Assembly (NCBI RefSeq): GCF_958350005.1
Contig: NZ_CATWFF010000006.1
Span: 1 to 27,926 of the forward strand
DNA from: an uncultured Megasphaera sp.
GTDB taxonomy: Bacteria; Bacillota; Negativicutes; Veillonellales; Megasphaeraceae
Reading direction: 5' to 3'
Length of the DNA: 27,926 nt
Positions 1 through 7,391 of the stretch are shown piece after piece (within the stretch, counting starts at the first letter, position 1; each line of letters opens with the position of its first letter). The notes under the pieces are model-generated. The model was not told the origin of the DNA. It searched no databases and worked only from the letters and a program-made list of their open reading frames with translations. A program made the translations under genes and the position numbers.

Positions 1-61
1 TTACTGTTGTTGCATTGTATGGAACAGTAGTTGCTAAATCATAAGTAAAGGGGACAGGAGA

Positions 62-1477
62 ATGTCTATTCAGTTGTGTATTGTCATTTTATACATCGTT
101 CTATTATTCGCCATTTCATTCTACGTCAAACGGCGGGCCAGCAAAAACCCGACGGAATACTTATTTGCCGGGCGCCGGTTTTCTACGGGCCTCGTTGCCG
201 TCAGCATTACAGGTATGGCCGTCGGCGCCGCGTCTACCGTAGGCGTTGCCGAAAGTGCCACGTCCATCGGCCTGGCCGCTGGCTGGTACAATGCCGCCTG
301 GGCCATTGGGGCCATCGTCATGGGCTTCGTCGCTGCCGGGAAATACCGGGCTCTGAACTGTACGACCATTCCCGAACTCTTTGAACGAAGCTATGACAAA
401 AAAGCCCGCGTCATCAGCGTCATCGGCCTGTCCCTGATTATGATCTGCATTACATCTCTGCAGTACGTAGCCGGCGGCTCCATTCTGCACGCCCTGATGC
501 CGGATATTTTCTCCATGCATGCCGGCATGATTACCAGCGCCGTCGTCTTCATCGGCATTACGGCTATTGGCGGCTTATGGTCGTCTGGCCTGTCCAACAT
601 CCTCAGTGTCACTGTCATTTATCTGGGCATTTTATATTCCATGGTCCGCATTTTGCTTCGCGACGGCGGCATTAGCGGCATTAACGCCATGCTGCCGGCT
701 TCCAATTTCGACTGGTTCTCGCCCATGGGCGGCCTGTCCATGGCAGTCTTACTGGGCTGGATCATCGTCATGACGACTCAGGCCATTACGGCCCAGGGGC
801 CCGTACAGATTGCCTGCGGCGCCAAAGACGTGAAATCGGCCCGCAAGGGATACATTCTCGGCGGCATCCTCATCTTCCCTGTCGGCTTTCTCTGCGCCGT
901 CCTGGGGCTGGCCGCCAAGGCTCAGTTCCCCGGCCTCAATCCGACTATGGCTCTGCCGCAGATTATCATGAGCCTCGATCCGTTCTCTTCCGGCATGACC
1001 CTGGCTGCTTTATGGGCTGCTGACGTATCGACGGCCTGCACGATTCTCCTCGGCGCCGGCACGCTGGTAGCACAGGATATTTTCAAGCGCTTCTTCAAAC
1101 CGGATATTTCCAAAGAAGCCTATGTAAAGGCTAACCGCTTCATTATCCTGATTATCGGCCTGGGCACGCTGTGGCTGGCCTTCAACGCCGTAGGCATCGT
1201 CAAGGTCATGCTCATCGGCCTGAGCCTGACGACGGCGTTTACCCTGGTCTTCCTGTGCACCATGTTCTGTCCGTCTTTATGCCGGAAAAATACGGCCTTC
1301 TGGACGACTCTCGTCGGCATTGTCGGCCTCGTTTTATGGCAGTTCTGCCCGGCTGTCCGCATCCTGCCCCACGTTATTTACTTTGAATGGATTATCTGTA
1401 TCATTACCTTACTAATCGTCCGCATCGTCGACAAGACGCCCATTACTCTGCCGGAAGTCAAAACGGACGAAGACTAA
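62..1477 (+). CDS. Sodium:solute symporter (SSS family)
   Basis: A 471-residue integral membrane protein built of about a dozen or more hydrophobic segments, as in the SSS (TC 2.A.21) family of Na+-coupled symporters for sugars, amino acids, pantothenate or organic acids. The N-terminus has a first membrane helix followed by a basic stretch and the family-like NPTEYLFAGRRFSTG segment (about residues 29-43), then Gly/Ala-rich helices (AVGAASTVGVAE) of the kind forming the core of the LeuT fold. The ATG is preceded by GGGGACAGGAG. The gene stands alone on the plus strand, convergent with the PTS operon, with a strong terminator just after it. The substrate cannot be read from the sequence. Family assignment is firm; specificity is unknown. 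Confidence 0.85.
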   Translation: MSIQLCIVILYIVLLFAISFYVKRRASKNPTEYLFAGRRFSTGLVAVSITGMAVGAASTVGVAESATSIGLAAGWYNAAWAIGAIVMGFVAAGKYRALNCTTIPELFERSYDKKARVISVIGLSLIMICITSLQYVAGGSILHALMPDIFSMHAGMITSAVVFIGITAIGGLWSSGLSNILSVTVIYLGILYSMVRILLRDGGISGINAMLPASNFDWFSPMGGLSMAVLLGWIIVMTTQAITAQGPVQIACGAKDVKSARKGYILGGILIFPVGFLCAVLGLAAKAQFPGLNPTMALPQIIMSLDPFSSGMTLAALWAADVSTACTILLGAGTLVAQDIFKRFFKPDISKEAYVKANRFIILIIGLGTLWLAFNAVGIVKVMLIGLSLTTAFTLVFLCTMFCPSLCRKNTAFWTTLVGIVGLVLWQFCPAVRILPHVIYFEWIICIITLLIVRIVDKTPITLPEVKTDED

Positions 1478-1501
1478 TCAACATATATCTGTGTATATAC
1501 G

Positions 1502-1547
1502 AAACCAGGAGGCCTTCACCCGCTGTGATGAAGGCCTCCTGGTTTTT
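1502..1547. terminator. Intrinsic terminator between convergent symporter gene and ptsI
   Basis: A 17-bp inverted repeat (1502-1518 with 1529-1545, 10-nt loop) is followed by a T run on the plus strand (1543-1547). On the minus strand the tail is only TTTCG, so it terminates the symporter transcript well and the ptsI transcript perhaps less efficiently. Confidence 0.9.
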
Positions 1548-1572
1548 ATGTATGTCTGTATAGGTTTCGCTG

Positions 1573-3204
1573 CTACTGCCGCAAATCGAGAGAGCGTATT
1601 TTTTCCCGCAGCGGCAGGACTGCCGGCGGGCTGACGGACAGTTCGTCTACGCCCATTTTCAGGAATGTTTCAGTCAGGGTCATATCAGCGCCCAGTTCGC
1701 CGCAGATGCCTACCCAGATGCCGGCTTTATGGCCGTTCTGGATAGTCATTTCAATGAGCCGCAGCACTGCCGGATGATGAGCGTCAAAGAACTGATCCAG
1801 CTTCGTCTGCTGCCGGTCAATGGCCAGGGTATACTGAGTCAGGTCATTGGAGCCAATACTGAAGAAATCGACTTCTTTTGCCAGTTCTTCACTGACAAGG
1901 GCCGCTGCCGGCGTTTCCACCATAATGCCTACTTCCATGTCAGCATCATAGGGAATGGCCTGTTCGTCCAGCTCACGCCGCACGTCCTGCAGAATGGCCT
2001 TGCAGGCACGTACTTCCCATACGGAAATAATCATGGGGAACATGATGGCGATTTTGCCATATGCTGACGCCCGCAGGAGTGCCCGCAGCTGCGTCTTAAA
2101 CAGCTCCTTCCGGGTCAGGCAGATGCGGATGGCCCGCATGCCCATGGCCGGATTTTCTTCAGCATCGAGGCGAAAATAGTCTACCTGCTTATCGGCACCA
2201 ATATCGAGGGTCCGAATGACAGCGGTCTTGCCGCCCAGCGTTTCCGCCACGTTGCGGTAGGCCGCAAACTGCTGTTCTTCTGTGGGGTAGTCACTGCGTT
2301 CCAGATAGAGGAATTCGCTGCGGAACAAGCCGATGCCTTCGGCGTCGTTGGCCAGTACCTGCGGCAGATTGCCGGGATTGCCAATATTGGCGTACAAGTG
2401 AATCCGCCGGCCGTCCTTCGTTTCCGTCGGCACGCCCCGCACGGCTTCGAGCTGTTGTTTTCGCTGTGTTTCAGCCGCCATTTTCGCTTCCATCAGCTGC
2501 TTCGTCTCTTCGTCGGGATTGATGTAGACCGTGCCTGTCGTGCCGTCAATAATGGCGGTCATGCCGTCTACATCGTTGTGCAGCTGCGTGCCTGTATGGA
2601 CGACGGCGGCAATGCCCAGGGTCCGGGCCAGAATGGCCGTATGGGAATTGGTGCTGCCTCCGGATGTGACGAATCCCAGAATCTTATCCGTATCGAGCTG
2701 CAGGGTCTCACTGGGAGCCAGGTCGTCGGCAGCAATGATGACGTGGTCGTACTGGCTGAAGTCGATGCCGGCTCCGCCGCACAGCTGCTGTTCCACGCGC
2801 CGCGATATGTCCATGACATCGGCAGCCCGGGCCTGCATATAGGTGTCGTCCATGGCCTGAAACATGTCAGCGAACTGCCGCGCCGTCCGGTCTACAGCCG
2901 CTTCGGCATTGCGCCCTTCACTGCGGATCTGTTCTTCTATGGATTCAATGTAGTCGTCATCTTCCAGCATCATCTGATGCACTTCAAAGACAGCAGCCTG
3001 TTCTTCCCCTACTTTTTCCACCGCTTTTTCATACAGCGCGGCCAGCTGGGCCATCGCTTCTTCCCGGGCCTGATGAAACCGGGCTACTTCTGCTTCGGCG
3101 TCTTCAATGGGATGTTCTGCCGTAGAAATCGTATTGCGATGGAACAGCGCCAGAGGCCCGCTGGTAATGCCGGCAAATACGCTTTTCCCTTTTAACGTCA
3201 GCAT
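1573..3204 (-). CDS. ptsI: Phosphoenolpyruvate-protein phosphotransferase (PTS enzyme I)
   Basis: Cytoplasmic enzyme I takes phosphate from PEP onto a histidine and passes it to HPr, the first step of every PTS uptake chain. The 543 residues (family about 570) show the N-terminal HPr-binding/phosphohistidine part with active His188 in SGGSTNSHTAILAR, and the C-terminal PEP-binding TIM barrel with GLFRSEFLY (292-300), VETPAA (429-434), GSNDLTQY (451-458) and catalytic Cys501 in GICGELGAD. The ATG has an AAGGAGGATG ribosome site. It is the last gene of fruR-fruK-fruA-ptsH-ptsI, 21 nt after ptsH, so enzyme I synthesis appears tied to fructose induction unless another promoter exists. All key residues are present. 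Confidence 0.96.
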   Translation of the reverse strand: MLTLKGKSVFAGITSGPLALFHRNTISTAEHPIEDAEAEVARFHQAREEAMAQLAALYEKAVEKVGEEQAAVFEVHQMMLEDDDYIESIEEQIRSEGRNAEAAVDRTARQFADMFQAMDDTYMQARAADVMDISRRVEQQLCGGAGIDFSQYDHVIIAADDLAPSETLQLDTDKILGFVTSGGSTNSHTAILARTLGIAAVVHTGTQLHNDVDGMTAIIDGTTGTVYINPDEETKQLMEAKMAAETQRKQQLEAVRGVPTETKDGRRIHLYANIGNPGNLPQVLANDAEGIGLFRSEFLYLERSDYPTEEQQFAAYRNVAETLGGKTAVIRTLDIGADKQVDYFRLDAEENPAMGMRAIRICLTRKELFKTQLRALLRASAYGKIAIMFPMIISVWEVRACKAILQDVRRELDEQAIPYDADMEVGIMVETPAAALVSEELAKEVDFFSIGSNDLTQYTLAIDRQQTKLDQFFDAHHPAVLRLIEMTIQNGHKAGIWVGICGELGADMTLTETFLKMGVDELSVSPPAVLPLREKIRSLDLRQ

Positions 3205-3225
3205 AGGTTCATCCTCCTTGCAGCC

Positions 3226-3483
3226 TTAGAAATTGGCTTTCAGAAAGGCTTCTACAGCAGCTGCTGCTGCCTCTTCATCGGCACCTTCTACAGTTACCTT
3301 GATTTCTTCGCCTTGTTTAGCTCCCAATGCCATGACGGTAAAAATCTTTTTCAGATCGCCCTTACGGGAGCCTTTAAAAATGCTGATAGCCGACTCAAAT
3401 TTCTTGGCTTCTTTGACCAGAAGGCCAGCAGGACGAGCGTGAATTCCCTGGGGATCGGTAATGACATAGGTAAATTCTTTCAT
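3226..3483 (-). CDS. ptsH: HPr phosphocarrier protein with Lys at position 46
   Basis: An 85-residue HPr that relays phosphate from enzyme I to the EIIA domain. Active-site His15 sits in GIHARPAG (13-20). Aligned without gaps on His15 to Bacillus subtilis HPr (from memory), the regulatory Ser46 of the LKSIMGVMSLG segment is replaced: this protein reads LKKIFTVMALG, with Lys46. Ser46 is the residue phosphorylated by HPr kinase/phosphorylase to control carbon catabolite repression in Firmicutes, so this HPr should not be regulated in that way. A strong AAGGAGGA site precedes the ATG. It lies 63 nt downstream of fruA and 21 nt upstream of ptsI. Catalytic function is well supported; loss of HPrK control is inferred. 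Confidence 0.96.
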   Translation of the reverse strand: MKEFTYVITDPQGIHARPAGLLVKEAKKFESAISIFKGSRKGDLKKIFTVMALGAKQGEEIKVTVEGADEEAAAAAVEAFLKANF

Positions 3484-3546
3484 GTAAATTCCTCCTTAAT
3501 ATGTATGAATATACTGTTAAACTATTGTATATAACCGGAGTTCCGA

Positions 3547-5499
3547 TTATGCTTCGACCTGATTTTTACGAATTATTCCCATTAATACGGCAGCGACGAC
3601 GACGCCTGCTGCCAATGCAGCCAGGTACATAGGCCAGTTGGCAACGACGCCGAACACGAAGATGCCGCCATGAGGAGCCGGAACGGTGCAGCCAAACAGC
3701 ATGGACAGGGCACCGGCTACGGCAGCCCCGACGGCGCAGGGCGGAATAATGTGAACCGGGTCGGACGCAGCAAAGGGAATGGCTCCTTCTGTAATGAACG
3801 ACAGGCCCATAATGCAGTTCGTCACTGTAGACTGCCGTTCTCTGCTGGTAAATTTATGCTTGAACAGCACCATGGCCAGCGCAATGGCAAGGGGCGGAAC
3901 CATGCCGCCGATCATGACGGACGCCATAATGCCGGAGCTTACGGCTTCACCGGCAGCATTCATCAGGGACGCCGTGCCGAATACGTAGGCCGCTTTATTG
4001 ATAGGGCCGCCAAAGTCGATGGACATCATGCCGCCAAGGATAAAGCCGAGGACAATGCGACTCGACGTGGTCATGCTGCCCAGAACGTCAAAGAGCCATG
4101 TATTGAACAGGGCCGTCGGCGGATTGATGATATAGGTCATAATCAGGCCTATCAGGACCAGGCCGCATACGGGATACACCAGAACAGGCTTGGTGCCTTC
4201 CAGGGACTGAGGCAGGCAGGAAAAGACTTTTTTCAGGCCAATAATCAGGAAGCCTGCAATAAACCCGGCAAAGAGGGCGCCAAAGAATCCGGAACCGCCG
4301 GTGGCAGCCAGAAAACCGCCGACGATGCCGGGCATCAGGGCCGGCCGTTCGCCAATGCTCATGGCAATGTATCCGGCCAGAATGGGCATCATCATGCTGA
4401 AGGCAAGACCACCGATCTGCTTCAGAAAGGCTGCCAGCGGCGTACCGGTGCCGAACTGAGCCGTACCGGCATTGTCCATGTCAAACAGGAAGGCCAGGGC
4501 AATGAGAATGCCGCCGCCAATGACGAAAGGCAGCATATGGGACACGCCGTTCATAAGATGTTTATAAATCTGGCGGCCTGCACTTTCTGTATCCCCTGCT
4601 TCGACAGAAACAGCTTCCGAAGACGAGTCTGCCCCCTGGAACACGGGGGCTTTCCCGTCAAGAATGGTCTGAATCAGTTCTTCCGGAATCTTAATGCCAT
4701 TGGCAACTTTCGTGAAAATAACCGGTTTTCCTGCAAACCGCTGGGTCGGCACATCTTTATCGCAGGCGACGATGACGCCGGCAGCACGCTGTATATCTTC
4801 TGCAGTGAGGTGATTCTTAACACCGCCGGAGCCGTTTGTTTCTACTTTAATGGCCACGCCCATGGCTTCGGCCTTGTGCTCCAGCGCTTCTGCTGCCATA
4901 TAGGTATGGGCAATGCCTGTCGGGCAGGCTGTGACAGCGACGACAAAGGGCTTTTCTCCCTCTTCTTTCGCCGGCGTGTCTGCCGGTTCTTCAACAGCTT
5001 CTGCATTCTCTTCCTGTGCTTCCCGGGCTTCTTCAGCCAGCAGAGCCGTTTCCGCCTTGTCAATGACGGCCAGATATTCTTCCGGCGACTGGGCCTTCAT
5101 GAGATGCTCGCGAAAATCATCATCCATGAGCATGCGGCTGAGCCGGCTCAGTACTTCCAGATGCACATTGGCTCCGCCAGCCGGGGCGGCAATGAGGAAA
5201 AACAAATACGCCGGTTCATCATCGAGACTTTCGTAATCAACGCCGGAACGAACGATCATGGATGCCAGTCCGGGCTGGCGGACAGCATCGGTCTTGGCAT
5301 GGGGAATGGCAATGCCTTCGCCAATGCCGGTGCTTCCTTCTGCTTCCCTGGCAAGAACGCGCTGCTTATAGGCGTCTTTATCGTTCAGATTGCCGCTTTT
5401 GTCCATTAAATCGACGAGATGGTCAATAGCTGCCCGTTTGTCGGCAGCGACAGCCTGCAGATCAATGCTGTCTTTTTTCAGCAGGTCAACAATGCGCAC
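3547..5499 (-). CDS. fruA: PTS fructose transporter, EIIABC fusion
   Basis: Membrane fructose permease that phosphorylates fructose to fructose-1-phosphate on entry. Domains in order: EIIA (about 1-150) with phospho-acceptor His67 in GIAIPHAKTDA; an acidic, Ala/Glu-rich linker (about 150-183); EIIB (about 184-285) with Cys192 in VTACPTGIAHTY; and a polytopic EIIC (about 310-650). I chose the GTG at 5499, giving 650 residues, because AAAGGAG lies 10 nt upstream and the EIIA domain begins immediately with RIVDLLKKDSI. An in-frame ATG at 5580 would overlap the end of fruK by 52 nt and add residues unlike the domain. It follows fruK after 29 nt and precedes ptsH. The A-B-C order and pairing with fruK make fructose the likely substrate. 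Confidence 0.95.
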   Translation of the reverse strand: MRIVDLLKKDSIDLQAVAADKRAAIDHLVDLMDKSGNLNDKDAYKQRVLAREAEGSTGIGEGIAIPHAKTDAVRQPGLASMIVRSGVDYESLDDEPAYLFFLIAAPAGGANVHLEVLSRLSRMLMDDDFREHLMKAQSPEEYLAVIDKAETALLAEEAREAQEENAEAVEEPADTPAKEEGEKPFVVAVTACPTGIAHTYMAAEALEHKAEAMGVAIKVETNGSGGVKNHLTAEDIQRAAGVIVACDKDVPTQRFAGKPVIFTKVANGIKIPEELIQTILDGKAPVFQGADSSSEAVSVEAGDTESAGRQIYKHLMNGVSHMLPFVIGGGILIALAFLFDMDNAGTAQFGTGTPLAAFLKQIGGLAFSMMMPILAGYIAMSIGERPALMPGIVGGFLAATGGSGFFGALFAGFIAGFLIIGLKKVFSCLPQSLEGTKPVLVYPVCGLVLIGLIMTYIINPPTALFNTWLFDVLGSMTTSSRIVLGFILGGMMSIDFGGPINKAAYVFGTASLMNAAGEAVSSGIMASVMIGGMVPPLAIALAMVLFKHKFTSRERQSTVTNCIMGLSFITEGAIPFAASDPVHIIPPCAVGAAVAGALSMLFGCTVPAPHGGIFVFGVVANWPMYLAALAAGVVVAAVLMGIIRKNQVEA

Positions 5500-5528
5500 G
5501 TATGGTTCTCTCCTTTTCTCAGCAAATG

Positions 5529-6437
5529 TTATGACAACTGTTGGTATATATCCTGAATCGCTTCTTCTGTAGCCAGCCATTCATGGAATGCCGACGCACT
5601 GCCGGCACAGACGCCCATCTTCAGCGCTTCAGACAGGTCACCGCCTGAGGTTTCATATCCTGCCAGGAAGCCGGCTACCATGCTGTCTCCGGCACCGACG
5701 GAGTTGACCAGCTGTCCCTGCGGCGCCGGCATGCGGTACACCTTGTGATCTTCGCCCAGCAGAAGGGCGCCGTCACCGCCCAGGGAGACGAGAACATTGC
5801 GGGCCCCCATGGCCTGCAGCTGTCTGGCACACAGCGTAACTTCTTCATCAGTCGACAAGGTAACGCTGAATAGTTCACCCAGTTCCAGATGATTGGGCTT
5901 AATCAAAAAGGGCTTGTAGGCAATGACATTTTTAAGCAGGTCCCCGGTCGCATCGACGACGACCTTAATGGGCCGATGTTCCAGGCTCTGCAGGATCTGT
6001 TCGTATATCGTATCCGGTACGTCAGCCGGGATGCTGCCGGCCAGTACGAGCGTATCCCCGTCCTGAAGGAGCTGAATTTGTTTCATAAGAAGGGCCAGCT
6101 TATCATCGGAAATATGAGGCCCCAGGCCGTTTACGGCTGTTTCTTCCCTGGCACTGACTTTCAGATTGATGCGGGAATTTCCTTCATCCAGCAGGATAAA
6201 GGCACAGTCGCCGCCGTGAACGGTTGCCAGCCGTTCGATTTCCCGGCCTGTAAATCCGGCGACAAAGCCCAGCATTTTAGATGGAATGTGAAGATTCCCC
6301 AGCACGAGGGATACATTGATTCCCTTGCCGCCGGGATAAATCATTTCCCGAGCTGCCCGGTTAATTTCACCGACACGGAACTGGTCCATATGGACGACGT
6401 AATCCAGAGAAGGATTAAATGTTACAGTATATATCAA
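5529..6437 (-). CDS. fruK: 1-phosphofructokinase
   Basis: A PfkB-family sugar kinase of 302 residues that converts fructose-1-phosphate, the product of FruA, to fructose-1,6-bisphosphate. The N-terminus TVTFNPSLDYVV and PGGKGINVS (35-43) are typical of FruK/LacC-type phosphosugar kinases, and the C-terminal GAGDSMVAGF (248-257) holds the catalytic Asp251. The start is a TTG at 6437 preceded by GGAGGTG at 8 nt; its TTGA overlaps the stop of fruR by 4 nt, which implies translational coupling. The nearby ATG is out of frame. LacC (tagatose-6-P kinase) is the main alternative, made unlikely by the adjacent fructose EII. Confidence 0.95.
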   Translation of the reverse strand: MIYTVTFNPSLDYVVHMDQFRVGEINRAAREMIYPGGKGINVSLVLGNLHIPSKMLGFVAGFTGREIERLATVHGGDCAFILLDEGNSRINLKVSAREETAVNGLGPHISDDKLALLMKQIQLLQDGDTLVLAGSIPADVPDTIYEQILQSLEHRPIKVVVDATGDLLKNVIAYKPFLIKPNHLELGELFSVTLSTDEEVTLCARQLQAMGARNVLVSLGGDGALLLGEDHKVYRMPAPQGQLVNSVGAGDSMVAGFLAGYETSGGDLSEALKMGVCAGSASAFHEWLATEEAIQDIYQQLS

Positions 6438-7189
6438 AGTACATGCACCTCCGTAAGATGATGATACGGTTCATAATCGACATCACTGCTTTCAGACGTA
6501 ACGATGGCGACCTGCTGCAAAGCAGCAAATGTAATATGAGCCGAAAGGCCAAACTTGCTGGAATCGGCCAGTATATAGGCCTTGCTGCACTGCCGCACAG
6601 CTGCCCGCTTACAGGCCGCTTCTTCTGCATCTGGCGTCGTACAGCCGTCACGCAGACTCAGCCCGTTCGTGCCAAAGAAGCCTTTGGTGAAATGGTACTG
6701 GCTCAGCATGTCCCGCATTTCGCTGCCAATAATGGCTTCTGTCTTTCCTTTGACCCGGCCGGGCAGAATGTATACGGAAACGTCGCTGCGCGCCAGCTTC
6801 TGGGCCAGAGGAATGCTGTTCGTCACAAAGGAAGCTTCTGAGCCGCTAAGGTACTCCGCCATTTGTTCCGTCGTCGAGCCGGCATCTACATACACGAAAT
6901 CATCCTTGCCAATCTGAGCCGCTGCAAACTGGGCAATGCGCCGTTTATCCGGCATATGGAGAGAATACTTATCGCGGAGATTTTCCATATCCGCATTGTA
7001 GGCATTATCTTTCAGCGACGTAGCGCCGCCGTGTACGCGCCTGAGCTTTCCCTCCCGATCCATGGCCAGCAAATCCCGGCGTACTGTCGATTCCGATATG
7101 TTCAGACAGGAAACCAGTTCCTGAACAGATGCGGCACCACCGGTATTGACAATCCGCAGGATCTCTTCCTGCCGTTCTTCTGTCAGCAC
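6434..7189 (-). CDS. fruR: DeoR-family repressor of the fructose operon
   Basis: A 251-residue DeoR-type regulator. The N-terminal winged helix-turn-helix runs from LTEERQEEILRIV through SVQELVSCLNISESTVRRDL (about 3-40). The C-terminal phosphosugar-sensing domain contains VYVDAGSTTEQM. I chose GTG at 7189, with GAGGTG 5 nt upstream, because it places the family-typical LTEERQ sequence at the N-terminus; an in-frame upstream ATG at 7231 would lie at the promoter -10 box and is unlikely. It is the first gene of the operon and overlaps fruK by 4 nt. By family precedent it represses until fructose-1-phosphate (or fructose-1,6-bisphosphate) accumulates. A 10-bp repeat array directly upstream is the probable operator. 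Confidence 0.92.
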   Translation of the reverse strand: MLTEERQEEILRIVNTGGAASVQELVSCLNISESTVRRDLLAMDREGKLRRVHGGATSLKDNAYNADMENLRDKYSLHMPDKRRIAQFAAAQIGKDDFVYVDAGSTTEQMAEYLSGSEASFVTNSIPLAQKLARSDVSVYILPGRVKGKTEAIIGSEMRDMLSQYHFTKGFFGTNGLSLRDGCTTPDAEEAACKRAAVRQCSKAYILADSSKFGLSAHITFAALQQVAIVTSESSDVDYEPYHHLTEVHVL

Positions 7190-7222
7190 GATTCCACCTC
7201 TTTTCTGCTGTAGTATAGTTGT

Positions 7223-7251
7223 ATTATACAATCAACGTTATTCATTTTCAA
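7223..7251 (-). promoter_or_regulatory. Promoter of the fruR-fruK-fruA-ptsH-ptsI operon
   Basis: On the minus strand TTGAAA (7246-7251) and TATAAT (7223-7228) are separated by exactly 17 bp, a near-consensus sigma-A promoter, 34 nt upstream of the GTG of fruR. It overlaps the first three units of the repeat array. Confidence 0.82.
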
Positions 7252-7315
7252 TCATTTTCAGTCATTATTCTACATAAGCAATCAAATCCAATCATTTATA
7301 TTCAAAAGTAATCAT
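7231..7315 (-). repeat. Nine-unit, 10-bp-phased direct repeat array (probable FruR operator)
   Basis: Read on the plus strand, every 10-base block from 7231, 7241, 7251, 7261, 7281, 7291, 7301 and 7311 begins NTCA(A/T); only the block at 7271 (TACAT) deviates. On the minus strand this is TGATT/TGAAT-like units repeating once per helical turn. The array overlaps the spacer and -35 box and extends about 65 bp upstream. DeoR-family proteins are known to bind direct-repeat operators as oligomers, so this is the likely FruR site; that assignment is inferred. Confidence 0.75.
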
Positions 7316-7338
7316 TATGTCTGTAGAATATATACAAA

Positions 7339-7379
7339 CATATCCCTCTGCAGTTCATCAGGGAATGCAGAGGGATATG
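7339..7379 (-). terminator. Terminator-like hairpin after the OFA transporter gene
   Basis: A perfect 14-bp inverted repeat (7339-7352 with 7366-7379, 13-nt loop) lies 12 nt beyond the transporter stop codon. The minus-strand tail TTTGT is weak for an intrinsic terminator but position and stem length fit. It separates the transporter from the fru promoter array. Confidence 0.7.
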
Positions 7380-7391
7380 GGTATGGCAGGG

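Noticed and set aside
1..61. Promoter for the sodium:solute symporter at the window edge
   Set aside because: Only the ribosome site is clear; no pair of -35/-10 boxes with acceptable spacing is visible in the available 61 bases.
3670..5409. Long plus-strand open frame opposite fruA
   Set aside because: Its low-complexity, His/Gln/Arg-rich translation mirrors the opposite-strand codons of fruA; no ribosome site or domain. FruA is fully supported by motifs.
5500..5580. N-terminal extension of fruA from ATG 5580
   Set aside because: It overlaps the fruK coding end, and GTG 5499 has a good ribosome site exactly where the EIIA domain begins.
7231..7320. CRISPR-like or microsatellite repeat
   Set aside because: Units are 10 bp with no unique spacers and sit on a promoter; an operator array explains them better.
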